A stretch of DNA of 17,542 nt from CAYWTX01 sp964461295. Its GTDB lineage: Bacteria > Planctomycetota > Phycisphaerae > SM23-33. The stretch is taken from NCBI GenBank assembly GCA_964461295.1, contig CAYWTX010000200.1:1-17542 (forward strand). Direction: 5' to 3'. The notes below the pieces were generated by a model, which saw nothing but the letters and a program-made list of their open reading frames with translations, was not told where the DNA came from and searched no databases. The translations under genes were made by a program, and so were the position numbers. This document shows, piece by piece, positions 14,573 to 17,542 of this stretch. Within the stretch, counting starts at the first letter, position 1, and each line of letters starts with the position of its first letter.

Positions 14573-15289
14573 ATGGCGAACTCGCAGGCCAAGTCGTTTG
14601 CGGAAGTGGCGTTCCTCGAAGCGGTGGCGAGGCGCGTTCGCGTGGACCTTGTCATCGATCCCGTCGTGCCTGGCGGCGAGAGACGACTGATCAGTCGCTT
14701 CCTTGGGATGGCGGGGTCCGGACGGCTGGCACTCGTTCCGCCGCAGTCCGCCAGAGGCCTGAAGGTCTACATCCCGGACAACGAGCAGGTCGGCCTGTCG
14801 TTTGAGATTGAGAATATCTGGTGTCAGGCGAGAAGCCTCGTCCTGGAGCATGCGATGTTCCAGCAGTCGCCCGTGCTCCGCGTCGACACCCTCATCGTCG
14901 AGCAGCCCAGGCAACTCGTGTCGTCCAACCGGCGAGTCGCCGCCCGGCACAAGCTCGACCCGGGCGTGCTGCACACGGCCACCATCTGGTCGGCCGAGCG
15001 CATCACGAACGAGAAGTTCGCCCCGCTGGCGAGGGGCCGGTTGAGCGACTGGTCGGAGACGGGCCTGGGCGTGCGCGTGGATGGGCCGCTGACGCTGCCG
15101 ATTGGTGAGAAGGTCGTCATTCTCCTGGAGCCTGCCGGCACGGAGAATCGCATCTACCTCCAGGGCGTCTTGCAGCACTGCACGCCCGTCGAGGGCGGCA
15201 CCTGGCAGGCAGGCGTCGGCAACGTGTCGCCCCTCCGCCCCGGCGATGCAACCGGGCTGATGGAGTTCCTCGCCGCCTCAACCCGATGA
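14573..15289 (+). CDS. YcgR-like PilZ domain protein, predicted c-di-GMP receptor
   Basis: A protein of 238 residues from ATG 14573. A GTG at 14489 overlapping the TGA of the VanZ gene would add 28 residues of non-conserved look, so the start is not certain. The N-terminal half (about 20-115) is beta-rich, as in the YcgR/PilZN domain. The PilZ domain then carries both c-di-GMP contacts: R121-x-x-x-R125 in NRRVAARH, and D159-W-S161-E-T-G164, followed by a GVGNV segment near the end. No membrane segment. In YcgR-like proteins, c-di-GMP binding changes an interaction with flagellar or other envelope machinery. No flagellar gene is present here; the adjacent VanZ-repeat protein and the upstream secretion-type ATPase are possible partners, by position only. 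Confidence 0.8.
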   Translation: MANSQAKSFAEVAFLEAVARRVRVDLVIDPVVPGGERRLISRFLGMAGSGRLALVPPQSARGLKVYIPDNEQVGLSFEIENIWCQARSLVLEHAMFQQSPVLRVDTLIVEQPRQLVSSNRRVAARHKLDPGVLHTATIWSAERITNEKFAPLARGRLSDWSETGLGVRVDGPLTLPIGEKVVILLEPAGTENRIYLQGVLQHCTPVEGGTWQAGVGNVSPLRPGDATGLMEFLAASTR

Positions 15290-15321
15290 AAGGCACAGGC
15301 AGTTCCGGCGGCCCTTGGCTG

Positions 15322-15341
15322 CGCCTGGTCGCGGCCAGGCG
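15322..15341. terminator. Hairpin between convergent PilZ and SdrD-like genes
   Basis: CGCCTGG-TCGCGG-CCAGGCG is a perfect 7-bp stem, 32 bp after the PilZ stop and 52 bp past the end of the oppositely oriented surface-protein gene. It is GC-rich without a U tract, so factor-independent termination is uncertain. Confidence 0.4.
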
Positions 15342-15393
15342 GCCGGTCCGTGGCACGGTGCCGACGCCATCGGCGGGCCGCCAGGCCCTGATC

Positions 15394-17542
15394 TCAACAG
15401 CGGGACCGTTCGCCGAAGTTGTAGTTGATCCCGGCCTTCCCGACGCCCACCTGGATGCCCGAGAACTTGTCGTTTCCCAGGATTCCGCCGAGGGTGCCCA
15501 AGCTGTCCAGCCCGTCCCGCAGGCCGGTGGGCTGGACCTCAACGATGGTGTAGGTGCCGGGCCGCAGGTTCCCAAAGCTGTAGGCTCCGGCGGAATTGGT
15601 GGTGGTGATCAGGCTTACCGCCCTGCCCAGGTCGTCGACGCCGGTGAGTTTGATCTGCACGCAGGCGATGCTGATCTCGCCGCAATCCTTCCTGGCGTCG
15701 TTGTCAGCGTCCTTGTAGACAAAGCCGCTGAGGCTGGATGCCTTGATCTCCCCGAAGTTGTTGTTCGTGCCGTTGATCCCGGCGCCCAGGCGGATGTTGG
15801 AGAACACGTCGTTGCCGAGCGTGCCGCCCTGGGTGCCCAGAACGTCCTTGCCGTCCAGATAGGCGGCGGGCTGGACTTCGGCGAGCTTGTAGGTGCCGGC
15901 TTGCAGGCCGCTGAACTTGTACGCTCCGCTGGCGTCGGTGGTTCGAACGAGATCGACGGTCTTGCCTTGGCTGTCGGTGCCGGTCAGGCGGATCTGCGTG
16001 CCCGGGAGGCCCGACTCGGTGCCCTGGAAGATTCCGTCGTTGTTGTTGTCGGCGTAGACCGCTCCAGCGAGGCTGGAGAACGTCGTCGGGCGGGATTCGA
16101 TCCCGCCGTTGTCCGCGGAGAGCAGGCGGCCTTGCGCCGAGTAGAAGATGTTGCTGCCCACCGGGCCGAAGTGGTCGATGACCGGCCCGCAGACGAAGTC
16201 GACCTGATAGTAGGAGTTCGGGACCTCCACCGTCAACGAGTACCGCCCGGGCTGCGTGAAAGTCTGGGTGACCTGCTGAAACACCTCTTGGCTGGCTGCC
16301 TCGCTTGGGACCCACGCTCCGCTGAGCGCGGTGTAGGAGACCAGCGAGAGCGTCGGACTGTCGCCGGTGACCGTGAAGTACGCGGTAACCACGTCGCCTT
16401 GGTGTGTGTAGCCGCGGAGGTCCGTGTACGTCGTCGTTCCATTGACGACGTAGGAGATGCACGTCACGTAGGACCTGCAATCGCCCGGCAGGAAGTTGGC
16501 GAAGTCGTTGCCGCTGTACGTCCCGCCGGCGGTGGCCGTGACCGTGTAGTACGATGAGTTCGTCGGAGCCGTGCGGACGTACGGGGCGACGATGACCTCC
16601 TGGACGAAGTAGACGCCCGCCGTCAGGCCGGTGAAGGAATAGACGCCGTTGGCCGCCGTCGCGGCTGACGCGATCAGCCCGCCGTCGCCGACATCCAGCG
16701 TCCCGTTGCCGTTGGCGTCCTTGTAGAGGTTGATCGTCACGCCTGCCAGCGGGGCGGACGTGTCGTCGCACGTCAGTCCATTGCCGGTAAGGTCGCGGTA
16801 CTTGGTGCCCCGGATCGTCACCGTCTTGTAGTACCCGAAGTCCAGCGTCTGGTCGCTGCCGCCGGAGGGCAGCGCCACCGGCGTCGTCCCGGCCGGCTGG
16901 ACGTTGCTGTCCAACGCCGGGTTTCCGCCCTGCCCCGTCGGACTTGCCGCGAAGCCCACCAGCGCTCCAGCACCGGCGAAGTTGCTCGCATCCACCCTCG
17001 TCTGGTACGTTCCGGGCCTCAGACTCGAGAACTGGTAGTACCCCGGCGCTCCACCGACAGGGCTGTTGACCGTGGTTGTCGTCCCGATCACGGCCCCAAC
17101 GCTGTTCAGCAGGTCCACCACCACTCCGTTGATCCCCGGCTCGCCGGCGTCCTGCTGGCCGTCGGCGTCCAGGTCGTGCCACACGAAGTTGCCGATGGCC
17201 GCGGGGCGGTAGTAGCCGGCGTCCCAGGTCAGGTCCGTCTCGCCGGAAGTCAGCGTTGTCGCCGCCGCCACGCCCGAGGCGTTGGCGTCGCTGTCGGTGG
17301 CGTCGGGTCCCACGTTGCCCGGGGCGCGGACAAAGCCCGCGACCGCGTCGAACTCGACGTGGTAGTCGCCCGGGGTCAGCCCGCTGAAGAGGTAATACCC
17401 GCTGCCGCCGGTCGTGGTCGAACCCACCAGGTTGTTGCCCGCGTCGTACAGGCGGACGCCCACGTTGGCGATGCCCGGTTCGCCGGCGTCCTGCTGGCCG
17501 TCGGCGTCCAGGTCCTCCCACACGAAGTCGCCGATGGCCGCG
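15394..17542 (-). CDS. SdrD B-like repeat surface protein, C-terminal part
   Basis: The reading frame is open through the right window edge, so the N-terminus and any signal peptide are missing; about 715 codons are seen. At least five Cna-B/SdrD B-type beta-sandwich units are visible, each with an FVW-DLDADGQQDAGEPGI-like calcium-loop opening, a GYYxFSxLxPGxY closing strand and a variable middle. Between units 3 and 4, roughly 16068-16482, sits a different segment with three Cys (SYVTCISYVV..., PNSYYQVDFVCG). The last two units (nearer 15394) share LGTxGGxLGNDxFS and end in NFGE. The C-terminus ...FGERSRC has no LPXTG, PEP-CTERM or obvious dockerin. Such proteins are secreted structural or adhesive proteins stiffened by calcium or isopeptide bonds. 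Convergent with the PilZ gene. Confidence 0.9.
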   Translation of the reverse strand, partial: AAIGDFVWEDLDADGQQDAGEPGIANVGVRLYDAGNNLVGSTTTGGSGYYLFSGLTPGDYHVEFDAVAGFVRAPGNVGPDATDSDANASGVAAATTLTSGETDLTWDAGYYRPAAIGNFVWHDLDADGQQDAGEPGINGVVVDLLNSVGAVIGTTTTVNSPVGGAPGYYQFSSLRPGTYQTRVDASNFAGAGALVGFAASPTGQGGNPALDSNVQPAGTTPVALPSGGSDQTLDFGYYKTVTIRGTKYRDLTGNGLTCDDTSAPLAGVTINLYKDANGNGTLDVGDGGLIASAATAANGVYSFTGLTAGVYFVQEVIVAPYVRTAPTNSSYYTVTATAGGTYSGNDFANFLPGDCRSYVTCISYVVNGTTTYTDLRGYTHQGDVVTAYFTVTGDSPTLSLVSYTALSGAWVPSEAASQEVFQQVTQTFTQPGRYSLTVEVPNSYYQVDFVCGPVIDHFGPVGSNIFYSAQGRLLSADNGGIESRPTTFSSLAGAVYADNNNDGIFQGTESGLPGTQIRLTGTDSQGKTVDLVRTTDASGAYKFSGLQAGTYKLAEVQPAAYLDGKDVLGTQGGTLGNDVFSNIRLGAGINGTNNNFGEIKASSLSGFVYKDADNDARKDCGEISIACVQIKLTGVDDLGRAVSLITTTNSAGAYSFGNLRPGTYTIVEVQPTGLRDGLDSLGTLGGILGNDKFSGIQVGVGKAGINYNFGERSRC
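17141..17542. repeat. Near-identical 63-bp direct repeats within the SdrD-like gene
   Basis: The 63-bp stretches 17141-17203 and 17480-17542 differ at only three positions and lie 339 bp (113 codons) apart. They encode the same end of the calcium-loop segment in two successive B units. The second copy is cut by the window edge. High DNA identity in a protein whose other units are diverged points to recent duplication or gene conversion. Confidence 0.8.

Overview
The window is high-GC and gene-dense, with a few repeat-rich gaps. It looks like part of a chromosome from a Planctomycetota-type bacterium, possibly of the Phycisphaerae group. The hints are a Tat-exported arylsulfatase, a small zinc-ribbon protein of the MIRF...C..C kind, an AlgX/AlgJ-like SGNH protein, an SdrD-type B-repeat surface protein, and palindromic repeats between genes. 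No marker gene is present, so the assignment is an inference. I see no rRNA, tRNA, CRISPR array or intact insertion sequence.

Layout. (1) 1-1500 is a decayed accessory stretch. It holds the C-terminal stub of a family-2 glycosyltransferase on the minus strand, a roughly 250-bp MITE-like element with imperfect inverted ends, and about 1 kb of nested palindromes. (2) 1010-1813 (minus) is a decaying zinc-ribbon gene. (3) 1938-4849 (plus) is a pair of exported enzymes: an AlgX/AlgJ-like SGNH protein and a Tat-type sulfatase. (4) 4945-5409 (minus) is bacterioferritin, convergent with the sulfatase. (5) 5615-8611 (plus) is a tight metabolic operon, aroA-aroC-rpiB. AroA and AroC are the last two steps to chorismate; RpiB belongs to the pentose phosphate pathway. 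(6) 8706-9647 (minus) is truB, convergent with rpiB across an inverted repeat. (7) 10115-11647 (plus) is a GspE/PilB-type secretion ATPase with an N-terminal excisionase-like HTH, behind a recognisable promoter. (8) 12216-14492 (plus) is a large membrane protein made of five VanZ-like units, followed closely by a YcgR-like PilZ protein (14573-15289) with intact c-di-GMP-binding motifs. (9) 15394-17542 (minus) is the C-terminal part of a very repetitive SdrD B-like surface protein that runs off the window.

The most unusual content is in 10-15.3 kb. A DNA-binding-domain/secretion-ATPase fusion, a five-fold VanZ array with regular spacing (147/151/147/151 codons) and a c-di-GMP receptor lie on one strand next to a large surface protein. 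Whether they act together is inference. Two other points are a His-to-Tyr change at a catalytic position of chorismate synthase and the palindrome field at 0.5-1.4 kb.
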